A stretch of DNA of 49,421 nucleotides from Bacteroidaceae bacterium. Its GTDB lineage: Bacteria; Bacteroidota; Bacteroidia; Bacteroidales; Bacteroidaceae. A program made the translations under genes and the position numbers. The notes beneath the pieces are model-generated. The model was given only the letters and a program-made list of their open reading frames with translations. It searched no databases and was not told the DNA's origin. The DNA lies in the NCBI GenBank assembly GCA_024693505.1, contig JAILKU010000045.1:1-49421 (forward strand), given 5' to 3'. Positions 1-8,183 of the stretch are shown here, in pieces (positions within the stretch are counted from its first letter, which is position 1; the number at the start of each line of letters is the position of its first letter).

Positions 1-155
1 GCGACGCCCTAACCGCCCTCTACACCCAGCTGAAGGGCTTCGAGCGCTACGCCCGCGAGTACTATCTGCCGAAAGGCAAGGGCGAGGACGACCCCGAACC
101 CGAGCCGGAGCCGCAGCCCGAACCCGACGTGACGCCCGTGGAGCCGGAGGCATGA
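1..155 (+). CDS. C-terminal end of a DUF6261-like hypothetical protein (partial)
   Basis: The window opens inside a reading frame whose codons start at position 3 and which stops with TGA at 153-155. About 50 residues are visible: a helical stretch containing LKGFERYAREYYLPKGKG, then an acidic, Pro-rich tail of EPEPEP/QPEP type. The complete gene at 4338-5300 has a comparable layout (conserved helical body, then a low-complexity acidic tail), and this end resembles, from memory, Bacteroidales proteins labelled DUF6261. No function is known to me. A 41-42 bp repeat array begins about 35 bp after the stop. Family membership is inferred from a short C-terminus only. Confidence 0.55.
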   Translation, partial: DALTALYTQLKGFERYAREYYLPKGKGEDDPEPEPEPQPEPDVTPVEPEA

Positions 156-188
156 GCGGAGCGAGCCGAAGACAGGATGTTATGATTA

Positions 189-330
189 GGATTTCAGGAA
201 TTTTTGAGTTCATCAACCCAAACCACCTCGGATTTCAGGAATCCGAGGTTACTTTGCCGCAAGGTGAGGTTGGATTGCAGGAATCCGGGCAGGAAGCGGG
301 CGCGGCAGGGACGGATTGCAGCAATCTGCA
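189..330. repeat. 41-42 bp-period tandem array, hairpin core of GGATT type (degenerate)
   Basis: Four units start at 189, 230, 272 and 313, spaced 41, 42 and 41 bp. Each begins with GGATTTCAGGAA or GGATTGCAG(G/C)AA, and the best units read GGATT-N5-AATCC, an inverted repeat with a 5-nt loop. Spacer sequence is poorly conserved. The period and hairpin geometry match the TTCCGG arrays elsewhere in the window, although the core sequence differs. The array follows the DUF6261-like gene end. Confidence 0.6.
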
Positions 331-456
331 CTTTCACCGCCCCCGTTGCAGCCCGTTTTTCTGGAATCCGGCGTCTCTCATGCAGCATTCTATGATTAAA
401 TCGGTAAAAATGACTAAAAAAAGCATCCTCCGTGACCAATTTTCATGGAAAGTTCG

Positions 457-464
457 TAACTTTG
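457..464 (+). promoter_or_regulatory. Bacteroidetes -7 box (TAACTTTG)
   Basis: TAACTTTG matches the TAnnTTTG consensus. No clear TTTG -33 element is present at the expected spacing. A start near 470 would give a leader of about 280 nt before the surface-protein gene. Confidence 0.55.
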
Positions 465-485
465 CACACGCATTTCGAAAGGGAT

Positions 486-668
486 GCAGATCTTTTTGTT
501 GCTCAATCTCTCACACGAACTGCGACCTCGAACGAGATTTAATGAGCAAATCCAAATGTACATTGAAGCTGCGCACCATAGCGCAGACTTCAACCATAGT
601 ACATTTGGGGCTGTCGCAGGCCTGTGTGAGAGTATGGGACGGGGTCTGCGCTTTCTTTATGCCCATAC
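486..668 (+). ncRNA. Long, highly structured leader or small RNA upstream of the surface protein
   Basis: A nested set of exact or near-exact inverted repeats predicts one long rod: 486-492 with 643-649 (one G-U), 508-516 with 624-632 (9 bp perfect), 520-526 with 613-619 (7 bp perfect), 552-561 with 599-608 (10 bp perfect), 563-568 with 588-593 and 570-574 with 581-585. A separate hairpin pairs 632-638 with 662-668 and competes with the outermost stem. Loops are not palindromic. A TAACTTTG box at 457-464 would place the transcript start just upstream. It could be a cis-acting leader, an independent sRNA, or a palindromic mobile remnant; the family is not recognised. Confidence 0.5.
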
Positions 669-748
669 CGATAGTGCTCCCCCTACCAGACTTTGATGAG
701 AGAATTATAAAGCAACCATAATACAAGAACAATTAAAAAAGAAACAAA

Positions 749-3700
749 ATGAGGAGTATGAAACATTCAATTAAACGAAAGCAGAGCCATGCTCGCATGA
801 GCTTTGCCGAGTTTGAGAACCAACGGTCGCTGGCCGAAGGGGAAAGCAATGTTCGAGCAACGCTCAAACACATGAAACTATCATTCAATCTCATCCTCAC
901 CCTCGCCCTCTGGCTCACGATGGCGCAGACGGCGTGGGCGACAGACGTGACATGGTACATGCACGGCGGAAAAGGAACGACTTGTAACAAGTCCGGCAAC
1001 CAGGCGGAAATCATCAGTAGCGACGGCGAAACGATGCTCTTCACATGGACGGACGGAGGCACGTTTTACTATTATGACTCATGGTCCTTATTCTTTAAAA
1101 TCATTGACCATCATCTTTCGGTGACGTTCCCGTATATCAGCGGAACGGTGACCGAAGTCAAACTGTCGGGCTTTGATTTCCAGAATGCCGGCATGAGGTT
1201 TTCCGTTGGCAACGGTACGACGAACCTGACCACCTCCGGCAACCAATATTTTTCCTCAAGTGATACGGATGAGGATGTGACCGTCTCCTTTACAGGCAGC
1301 GTCGACGTGGATACCGACCATCCGTTGAGATTCACCTTCAGTCAAACCGGCCCGCTGGAATATTCCCAGAACTTCAACTTCAGGGAGAACAGTTATATCA
1401 AGGTTACCTACACGCCTGCGGCCAGCATCGACCACGGCCACTCGTTTAACATCACCACCAGTGGCAACGTGCTGACCGCCACCTGCACCAACAACGAGCA
1501 AAGCCACGAGTGCATCACCGACCATCAAGCCACGCTGACGCTCGTCGCCAACGATGGTATGGCCCACCCAGTAGACAGGGTCAGTGCATCGCTTGACCCC
1601 ACGTTGGGTGCTTTCAACAACACGACGGAACTCGGAGCCACCTGTACGTTCGAATATACGCCACAAGGCTCGAGCGATTGGACTACTACCGCGCCTAACA
1701 CCGAAGGCAATTACACCGTCCGCGCCACCGTCGCCATCGGCGGTGCGAACTACGTGCTAACTTCGAACTTCCGTGTGTTAGCCGGATATTACATCACAAA
1801 CAACAATCCGCAACAGTTGAGCATCAACAAGACGGGAGGAGCCATGGCGGGCGAAAACGTTACCGTCACCTTCACGCCGAAGATGGGCGAGAGCATGGCG
1901 ACGCTAACCGTGACGGGCGACAACACGAACCTGAGCCTCGACAATGGCATCACCGATAATGGCGACAATACTTACACGTTCGCCATGCCCGATGAGAATG
2001 TCACCCTCGGTGCCACGTTCACATTCCCGACGAATGCCAACTTCACGCAGAACGGTGACACCTACACCATCAAGAACGCCGACGGGTGGGACTACTTCTG
2101 CCAGCGCATGAGGTATGACGCAACTCTGGACGGCTTTAGCGGCAAGACCGTAGAACTCGCCGCCGACATCAGCGTGACAACAATGGCGGGCATGGTGCAT
2201 CCGTTCAAAGGAACGTACGACGGCAAGGGCAAGACGCTGACGTTCAACCGCACTGCCGATGCCATGTACACCGCCCCCTTCCAGAACACCAACGGCGCCA
2301 CCATCAGCAACCTTCACGTGACGGGACTGATTGAGGGCGGCACCAATTCCTACTTGGGCGGTCTGGTGGGCAGTTCCGAGGGCAGCCTCACCATCCGCAA
2401 CTGCCACGTGAGCACCCAGATCAGCACCAAATACGACAGCAACACCCTCAGTTCAAACGTCGGAATCGGCGGCATCGTGGGCTACATACACTACACGACC
2501 TACGGTCAAAAATGCCAAATCACGGGCTGCGTCTATGACGGACTCATCTACAACCCGGAATATTCCGGCACGACCTATGGCTGCGGCGGCTTCGTCGGCT
2601 GCCTGTCAGAGTACGTGTATGTTGAGCTCACCGACTGCCTCTTCATCGAAGGCCAGTACGACAACAACGGCGGCAAGCACGAACTGCTGTGGGGACATGA
2701 CAACAACAAGAACAGCACCTTCTTCCACCGCACCAATTATCAAGGCCAGGGCACGCTGAAAAACTGCTTCTTCGTCGCCACGCACTTCCTGAAACAAGGC
2801 TCGCCCGCCGTGGAATCGGCGACTGCCCCCACCAACTTCGCCCACTTCGGCGACCCGACGACCGACTACGGCTTCCTGAAGGTTTATGGCCACGCCATGG
2901 TCCTCGGCGGCAAGTACTATACGCCGCCATACGGCGACCTGGTGGAGACGTACGACTACAGCGGGGTGAAGAGTTACAATATTGAGTACGACGACAAGCC
3001 CCTCGGCATCCCCGACATCACGACGCAACTGTGGGTGCCCTTACTGCGCTACAAACGCACGTTCACCAATGGAAAGCCCGTGACGGTGATGATGCCGTTC
3101 AACTTCACGAAGAGCACCTTCAAGAAGAGTGGCTCCAGCGACGGTCTGACTGGTCATTTCTATGAGTTCAAGGGCATCCATCTGGACCCGCAAACGAGCA
3201 AGTGGACGGCCGAGATGGGAGAGCCTGACAATCCCGAAACGACCACGATGAAGGCCAATACGCCGTACCTCTACGTACCTGACGATGAACCGGAGTATTG
3301 GTACATCGATAATGGCGGCTCCGGTGTCAACATCTTCACCCAGGACAACGGCGGCGGCAATAAGGTGACCCCGTATGACGGCACTGCGGATTTTGCCTGG
3401 AACAAATGGGACTTCAAAGGCACCTACCAGCCGCGCTACTGGAGCGAAACCGAGCACTTCGAGGAACTCGGCAAGGTGTATGGCTTCGCAGGGAATACCA
3501 AGGTTGTGGACGAACAAACTGTCGTGGCCGGCGACTTCGTGAGGGCGAAGAGCGGCGCGAAGATTCGCCCGACATCGTGTTACCTGATGTGGACGGGCGG
3601 CGAGAACAACAATGTCCGCTCCATGAAACGCAGCGCAGCGGATGAAGAGGAACTGCCACAGAGCATCACCGTGAAACTCGTATCGGCCAGCGGAGAGACG

Positions 3701-3877
3701 ACCGGAATATATTCAATGGACAATGGACAATGGACAATGGACAATGGAGAAGGGGGAATGGACAATGGACAATGGACGATGGACAATTGGTACACGCTGG
3801 ACGGCGCGCGGCTCAGCGGCAAGCCAAGTGCCAAGGGCATCTACATCAACAACGGACGTAAAGTGGTAATCAAGTAA
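749..3877 (+). CDS. Large T9SS-type surface protein with GLUG-like repeats
   Basis: Predicted exported surface protein of 1042 aa. A clear signal peptide (MKLSFNLILTLALWLTM, ending near TAWA) begins at residue 42 (ATG at 872), so the 749 start implies a 41-residue charged extension; 749 has the better A-rich leader. The middle third carries GLUG-like Gly motifs (GGLVGSSEG near residue 536, GIGGIVGYI near 574, GGFVGCLS near 613) on a beta-helix-like region starting near 440. The C-terminus (WYTLDGARL, then GIYINNGRKVVIK) matches the short sorting tail of many Prevotella surface proteins, implying T9SS export. Ten heptanucleotide repeats (3714-3783) lie in frame just before this tail. A 45-aa partner ORF starts 15 bp downstream. 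The ligand is unknown. Confidence 0.8.
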   Translation: MRSMKHSIKRKQSHARMSFAEFENQRSLAEGESNVRATLKHMKLSFNLILTLALWLTMAQTAWATDVTWYMHGGKGTTCNKSGNQAEIISSDGETMLFTWTDGGTFYYYDSWSLFFKIIDHHLSVTFPYISGTVTEVKLSGFDFQNAGMRFSVGNGTTNLTTSGNQYFSSSDTDEDVTVSFTGSVDVDTDHPLRFTFSQTGPLEYSQNFNFRENSYIKVTYTPAASIDHGHSFNITTSGNVLTATCTNNEQSHECITDHQATLTLVANDGMAHPVDRVSASLDPTLGAFNNTTELGATCTFEYTPQGSSDWTTTAPNTEGNYTVRATVAIGGANYVLTSNFRVLAGYYITNNNPQQLSINKTGGAMAGENVTVTFTPKMGESMATLTVTGDNTNLSLDNGITDNGDNTYTFAMPDENVTLGATFTFPTNANFTQNGDTYTIKNADGWDYFCQRMRYDATLDGFSGKTVELAADISVTTMAGMVHPFKGTYDGKGKTLTFNRTADAMYTAPFQNTNGATISNLHVTGLIEGGTNSYLGGLVGSSEGSLTIRNCHVSTQISTKYDSNTLSSNVGIGGIVGYIHYTTYGQKCQITGCVYDGLIYNPEYSGTTYGCGGFVGCLSEYVYVELTDCLFIEGQYDNNGGKHELLWGHDNNKNSTFFHRTNYQGQGTLKNCFFVATHFLKQGSPAVESATAPTNFAHFGDPTTDYGFLKVYGHAMVLGGKYYTPPYGDLVETYDYSGVKSYNIEYDDKPLGIPDITTQLWVPLLRYKRTFTNGKPVTVMMPFNFTKSTFKKSGSSDGLTGHFYEFKGIHLDPQTSKWTAEMGEPDNPETTTMKANTPYLYVPDDEPEYWYIDNGGSGVNIFTQDNGGGNKVTPYDGTADFAWNKWDFKGTYQPRYWSETEHFEELGKVYGFAGNTKVVDEQTVVAGDFVRAKSGAKIRPTSCYLMWTGGENNNVRSMKRSAADEEELPQSITVKLVSASGETTGIYSMDNGQWTMDNGEGGMDNGQWTMDNWYTLDGARLSGKPSAKGIYINNGRKVVIK
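3714..3783 (+). repeat. In-frame heptanucleotide microsatellite (CAATGGA)10, imperfect
   Basis: Ten consecutive 7-bp units are present, seven of them exact CAATGGA. Because 7 is not a multiple of 3, the protein repeat is 7 residues long (MDNGQWT) and any gain or loss of one unit shifts the frame just upstream of the C-terminal sorting tail. Confidence 0.9.
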
Positions 3878-3892
3878 ACGGAGGGCACAGCA

Positions 3893-4030
3893 ATGAAAAA
3901 GGATATTGAAAAGAAGATATACGAGAAGCCCGCGATGCGCGTGGTCGAACTGCAAAACAGGACATGCCTGCTTCAGGCCAGTAGAACTCCGCCAAACGAA
4001 GTGCCCGACTACGACGGCTGGATGGGATAG
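3893..4030 (+). CDS. Small Cys-containing partner peptide of a T9SS surface protein (45 aa)
   Basis: A 45-aa ORF begins 15 bp after the surface protein stop, with GGAGGG about 5 nt upstream of the ATG. The product starts MKKDIEKKIYEKPAMRVVEL and continues QNRTCLLQAS, ending in DYDGWMG. A second copy of this pattern, Y-x-K-P-A-x-x-V-x-x-L-Q-x-R-x-C-x-L-Q-x-S, is encoded at 26052-26213, again directly behind a protein with the same sorting tail. There is no signal peptide or membrane segment. From memory, similar short ORFs are common in Prevotella and often left unannotated. Function is unknown; a role linked to the upstream secreted protein is inference from context. Confidence 0.7.
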   Translation: MKKDIEKKIYEKPAMRVVELQNRTCLLQASRTPPNEVPDYDGWMG

Positions 4031-4113
4031 AAAAGACCATCAGTATCTATAACGTGTGAGAATATGAACATGTCGAACCATAAAGAGAGCGGACGCCCTC
4101 CGCCGGATGGCAC

Positions 4114-4301
4114 TTCCGGGTCGTCCGGAAGCCTCGCCCGGGGCAAAAACTGAGTTCCGGGTCGTCCGGAAGTCATTTCCGGGGCAAGAAACCGAGTTCC
4201 GGGTCGTCCGGAATTTATTTCCGAGGCGAGAAACTGAATTCCGGGTCGTCCGGAAGTCGTTTCCGGGGCAAAAAAGTGAGTTCCGGGTCGTCCGGAAGTC
4301 A
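4114..4301 (-). repeat. 42-bp tandem array, TTCCGG hairpin core (4.5 units)
   Basis: Units start at 4114, 4155, 4197, 4239 and 4281. The core, read on the plus strand, is TTCCGGGTCGTCCGGAA: TTCCGG and CCGGAA arms around a 5-nt loop. Oriented on the minus strand it matches the array at 25478-25769; one 42-bp unit is identical between the two loci. It ends about 35 bp before the start codon of the DUF6261-like gene, so it lies in that gene's leader or promoter region. Confidence 0.85.
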
Positions 4302-4337
4302 TAAGCTAAAATAATTTTTAACTTAAAAACAACTATT

Positions 4338-5300
4338 ATGATTCCATTCAAGAAAATTCTGGCAATCTTTGCCATCCTGAAAGAAACGAAGAACATCCGC
4401 CACCTGCGCTGGATGAAGCGATTCCTCAAGCGCGTCCGCACGGAAGTCATCGAGGTGCTGGGCAACAGCTGCCCCGCGCAGGTCACGTCGGGCTACGAGC
4501 GGCTGAGCGCCGCCGTGCAGACCGAGGACGAAGTCTATCTGGTCATGCAGAAGAGCGGGCTGACGGCGAGCATCAAGGAGTGGGACGAAAAGCGCGACAA
4601 CACGTTCATGGGCATCCGCACCATGCTTGACGCCCTGCGGCGTATCGGCACCGACGAGCAGAAGGCGGCCGCCGCCCGCGTACTGGAGCGCATCGGCCAT
4701 CACAAGGTGAACACCGACGAGCGCTACGAGGACGAGACGGAGAAGCTCGACCAGCTCATCCAGGACCTCCAGCACGGCTCGCTCGCCGAGGACGTCGCCC
4801 TGCTCGGGCTGACGGCTCAGGTGGCCCAGCTCAAGGAGGAGAACGACCAGACGGAGCACTACCTGGAGCTGCGTCAGAACGACCGCGCCGAGCAGACGCC
4901 GCGCGCCATGCAGCAGGTCCGCAACGCCACAGACGACGCCTACGAGCTGATGGTTACCCTGCTGAACGCCTACGCCGTCACCGCCTACGTGAACGGCCAG
5001 AGTCCATACGACACGTGCATCGACCGCGTCAACTCCGACATCAAGTACTTCAGTGAGCACGTCTTCAACCGTCCCGCCGGCTCTGACGAAGACGAGGACG
5101 AAAACGAAGACGAGAACGAGAACCAGGGCGGCGGCTCCGGCGACACTCCCGGCGGCGACACCCCGGGCGGCGACACTCCGGGCGGTGACACTCCCGGCGG
5201 CGGGGATGATCCGAGTAATCCGAGTAATCCGACGGAGCCGGGCGACAACGGCGGCGGCAACGGCGGCGGCAACTACGACGACGATAACGGGATGGAATAA
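4338..5300 (+). CDS. DUF6261-like hypothetical protein with repetitive acidic tail
   Basis: A 320-aa protein with no signal peptide or membrane segment, so probably cytoplasmic. Residues 1-245 are largely helical and charged; the stretch around LRQNDRAEQTPRAMQQVRNA and the following YELMVTLLNAYA resembles, from memory, the Bacteroidales family DUF6261. Residues from about 250 form an acidic run (DEDEDENEDENEN) and then GDTPG repeats encoded by a 15-bp tandem repeat, ending in Gly/Asn-rich sequence. The start follows an A-rich leader directly downstream of the 42-bp hairpin array, and a similar gene end at 1-155 also sits beside an array. No function is known to me; an array-linked role is inference. 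Confidence 0.7.
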   Translation: MIPFKKILAIFAILKETKNIRHLRWMKRFLKRVRTEVIEVLGNSCPAQVTSGYERLSAAVQTEDEVYLVMQKSGLTASIKEWDEKRDNTFMGIRTMLDALRRIGTDEQKAAAARVLERIGHHKVNTDERYEDETEKLDQLIQDLQHGSLAEDVALLGLTAQVAQLKEENDQTEHYLELRQNDRAEQTPRAMQQVRNATDDAYELMVTLLNAYAVTAYVNGQSPYDTCIDRVNSDIKYFSEHVFNRPAGSDEDEDENEDENENQGGGSGDTPGGDTPGGDTPGGDTPGGGDDPSNPSNPTEPGDNGGGNGGGNYDDDNGME

Positions 5301-5386
5301 GCCCGTCCCCCGGTCATTACTCCGGGTATTCCGAGTACTCTGATTACTCCGATTGTTCCGATTACTCCGATAATCCAAGAAATAGA

Positions 5387-5412
5387 AAAGGCGAGGCAGC
5401 TGCCTCGCCTTT
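5387..5412. terminator. Bidirectional terminator-like palindrome
   Basis: A perfect 26-bp palindrome, AAAGGCGAGGCAG followed by its complement, lies between the convergent DUF6261-like gene and the threonine dehydrogenase. The A/T-rich ends provide short T-runs in both directions. Confidence 0.75.
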
Positions 5413-5421
5413 CCTGTTTCT

Positions 5422-6381
5422 TCAGGCCTTCCCGAGCCTTTCGGAGAGCTTCTCGAGCATGTCGCGCGTCATGGCTGCGATACCGTAGTTGGGATGCCAT
5501 CCCCATTCGTTGCGCGCGGCGCTGTCGTCGAGGCTGTCCGGCCAGCTCTCGGCAATGGCCTGCTTGAGGGGGTCGACCTGATACTCCATCTCGAACTCCG
5601 GCCGGCGGCGCTTGATGTGCGAGAAGATGTTCTCCGGCGCGAAGCTCATGGCCGTCACGTTGAAGCCGTTGCGGTGGATGAGCTTGTCGGGATTGGCCTC
5701 CATGAGCTCTATGGCTGCGCGCAGTGCGTCGGGCATGTACATCATGTCCATCCGTGTTCCCTTGGCGATGGGGCAGACGAACTTCTCCCCGCGCACGGCG
5801 GCGTAGAAGATGTCCACGGCGTAGTCGGTGGTGCCGCCTCCTGGAGGCGTGACGTAGCTGATGAGTCCGGGGAAGCGCACGCTGCGCGTGTCGACGCCGT
5901 ACTTCGTGTTGTAGTAGTCCGAGAGGAGCTCGGTGGTGACCTTCGACACGCCGTAGATGGTCCTGGGGCGCTGCACGGTGTCCTGCGGCGTCAGCTCGTG
6001 GGGCGTGCTGGGCCCGAAGCTTCCGATACTGGATGGCGTGAAGACGGCGCACTGGTTCTGGCGCGCCACCTCGAGCACGTTCCACAGTCCGTCGATGCCG
6101 ATCTTCCAGGCCAGGCGCGGCTTCTGCTCTGCCACCACGCTGAGCAGGGCGGCCAGGTTGTAGATGGCGTCGATGCCGTACTGGCGTACGACCGCCTCGA
6201 GCTGCCCGCCGTCCGTCACGTCGGCCAGGGCGGAGGGACCGCTCTCGGCCAGCTCGCCCTTCGGCTCGGCCCCGGTGATGTAACCTGCCACTACATGGCT
6301 GTTGCCATAAAGTTTTCTCAGTTCGGCTGTGAGTTCGGAACCAATCTGTCCCGTTGACCCAATGACAAGAATATTCTTCAT
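5422..6381 (-). CDS. NAD-dependent L-threonine 3-dehydrogenase, SDR (epimerase-like) type
   Basis: A 319-aa extended short-chain dehydrogenase. The NAD-binding motif GSTGQIG is at residues 8-14, and the catalytic Ser/Tyr/Lys set is visible as PSSIGSFGP and YGVSK. The body matches bacterial SDR-type threonine dehydrogenases (RFPGLISYVTPPGGGTTDYA, MYMPDA) rather than the zinc type of E. coli. It would oxidise threonine to 2-amino-3-ketobutyrate in the cytoplasm. The divergent neighbour is kbl, whose product cleaves this unstable intermediate to glycine and acetyl-CoA, which strongly supports the assignment. A canonical promoter lies at 6451-6482. Confidence 0.9.
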   Translation of the reverse strand: MKNILVIGSTGQIGSELTAELRKLYGNSHVVAGYITGAEPKGELAESGPSALADVTDGGQLEAVVRQYGIDAIYNLAALLSVVAEQKPRLAWKIGIDGLWNVLEVARQNQCAVFTPSSIGSFGPSTPHELTPQDTVQRPRTIYGVSKVTTELLSDYYNTKYGVDTRSVRFPGLISYVTPPGGGTTDYAVDIFYAAVRGEKFVCPIAKGTRMDMMYMPDALRAAIELMEANPDKLIHRNGFNVTAMSFAPENIFSHIKRRRPEFEMEYQVDPLKQAIAESWPDSLDDSAARNEWGWHPNYGIAAMTRDMLEKLSERLGKA

Positions 6382-6450
6382 TTCAGAAATGATGGGCTCG
6401 TTGTCCCTTGTACGTTATATGATTTTGTTTATTTTGTTACTTTTTCGCCA

Positions 6451-6482
6451 CAAAATTACAATGAACTGCGTGATTTACCAAA
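6451..6482 (-). promoter_or_regulatory. Promoter of the threonine dehydrogenase gene
   Basis: On the minus strand, -33 TTTG (6479-6482), a 20-nt spacer and -7 TAATTTTG (6451-6458) match the Bacteroidetes consensus. It reads toward the ATG at 6379-6381. Confidence 0.8.
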
Positions 6483-6490
6483 TTTTATTG

Positions 6491-6498
6491 TAACTTTG
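6491..6498 (+). promoter_or_regulatory. -7 box (TAACTTTG) of kbl
   Basis: The TAnnTTTG match lies 52 bp before the kbl ATG and diverges from the dehydrogenase promoter. No exact -33 TTTG is seen. Confidence 0.6.
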
Positions 6499-6550
6499 TG
6501 CTGTGTAAAAGCAAAAAGAGTAAATATTTTCCATATAAATTAATATAAGT

Positions 6551-7741
<1,191 letters not shown>

Positions 7742-7803
7742 TCCCGCCGGGGCGGAAGAGCCGTAAAGCCTCTCGCCGCGAACATCCCGCCGGGGCAAAG
7801 AGA

Positions 7804-7847
7804 AAGAATGAGCCCTGCCTGATAAACTATCGGGCAGGGCTCGTTCT
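7804..7847. terminator. Bidirectional terminator between kbl and the 6S-like RNA
   Basis: The stem GAGCCCTGCC/GGCAGGGCTC has a 13-nt loop and is extended by AAGAA/TTCTT on its flanks. It lies after kbl on the plus strand and at the 3' end of the minus-strand ncRNA, where T-rich sequence follows. Confidence 0.8.
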
Positions 7848-8058
7848 TATAGTAGAAAACCGCACTGGTGATGTGATGAAACTCCGAAATAATAGGTTTT
7901 GAGTGTTCGCAGCCTTTGTAATCCACCGACTCAAGGTTACCCATTGCTGGGCGTGGCCCGCCATTGGCGTACGAAACGTTTCTCGGTTTCTTAATGTAAC
8001 TTGATGAGTATCCCGATCGAACCAGTGCGGTAGCTTTAGTCGTCGTTTAACTCATTTT
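7848..8058 (-). ncRNA. Structured small RNA, candidate 6S RNA (SsrS)
   Basis: No convincing protein gene covers this stretch. A canonical minus-strand promoter (8066-8097) starts it and a strong hairpin terminator (7804-7847) ends it, giving about 210-250 nt. The ends pair perfectly over 10 bp (8021-8030 with 7860-7869). Inside, a second stem joins ACTCATCAAGTTAC to GTAACCTTGAGT around an apical arm, leaving a large one-sided internal loop. A closed rod with a big internal bubble and this length fits 6S RNA, which binds RNA polymerase. It lacks recognisable features of tmRNA, RNase P RNA or SRP RNA. The ncRNA call is firmer than the 6S identity. Confidence 0.6.
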
Positions 8059-8065
8059 CTGAAAG

Positions 8066-8097
8066 CAAAGATAGTGTAAATGATTTACTTGAACAAA
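8066..8097 (-). promoter_or_regulatory. Promoter of the 6S-like RNA
   Basis: On the minus strand, TTTG (8094-8097), a 20-nt spacer and TATCTTTG (8066-8073) match the consensus exactly. Confidence 0.8.
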
Positions 8098-8148
8098 TAT
8101 TTTCCATATTTTTGTTGCTAAAGCTTGTGTTTTTCCTGATTTTGCCCT

Positions 8149-8156
8149 ATTTTTGT
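8149..8156 (+). promoter_or_regulatory. -7 box (TATTTTTG) of malQ
   Basis: The TAnnTTTG match is 28 bp before the malQ ATG. A second TATTTTTG lies at 8107-8114. Neither has a perfect -33 element. Confidence 0.5.
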
Positions 8157-8183
8157 GTTGTAATAAGCTAAATAATACAGTTT

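Noticed and set aside
511..732. 73-aa minus-strand frame in the leader region
   Set aside because: The stretch is better explained by nested inverted repeats; no start context or family.
4114..4301. CRISPR array
   Set aside because: Units are contiguous 42-bp tandem repeats with conserved spacers, not repeats separated by unique spacers, and there are no cas genes.
4009..4486. Minus-strand frames with FRTTRNS or TSGRPGT repeats
   Set aside because: Translations of the 42-bp array, with no independent coding sign.
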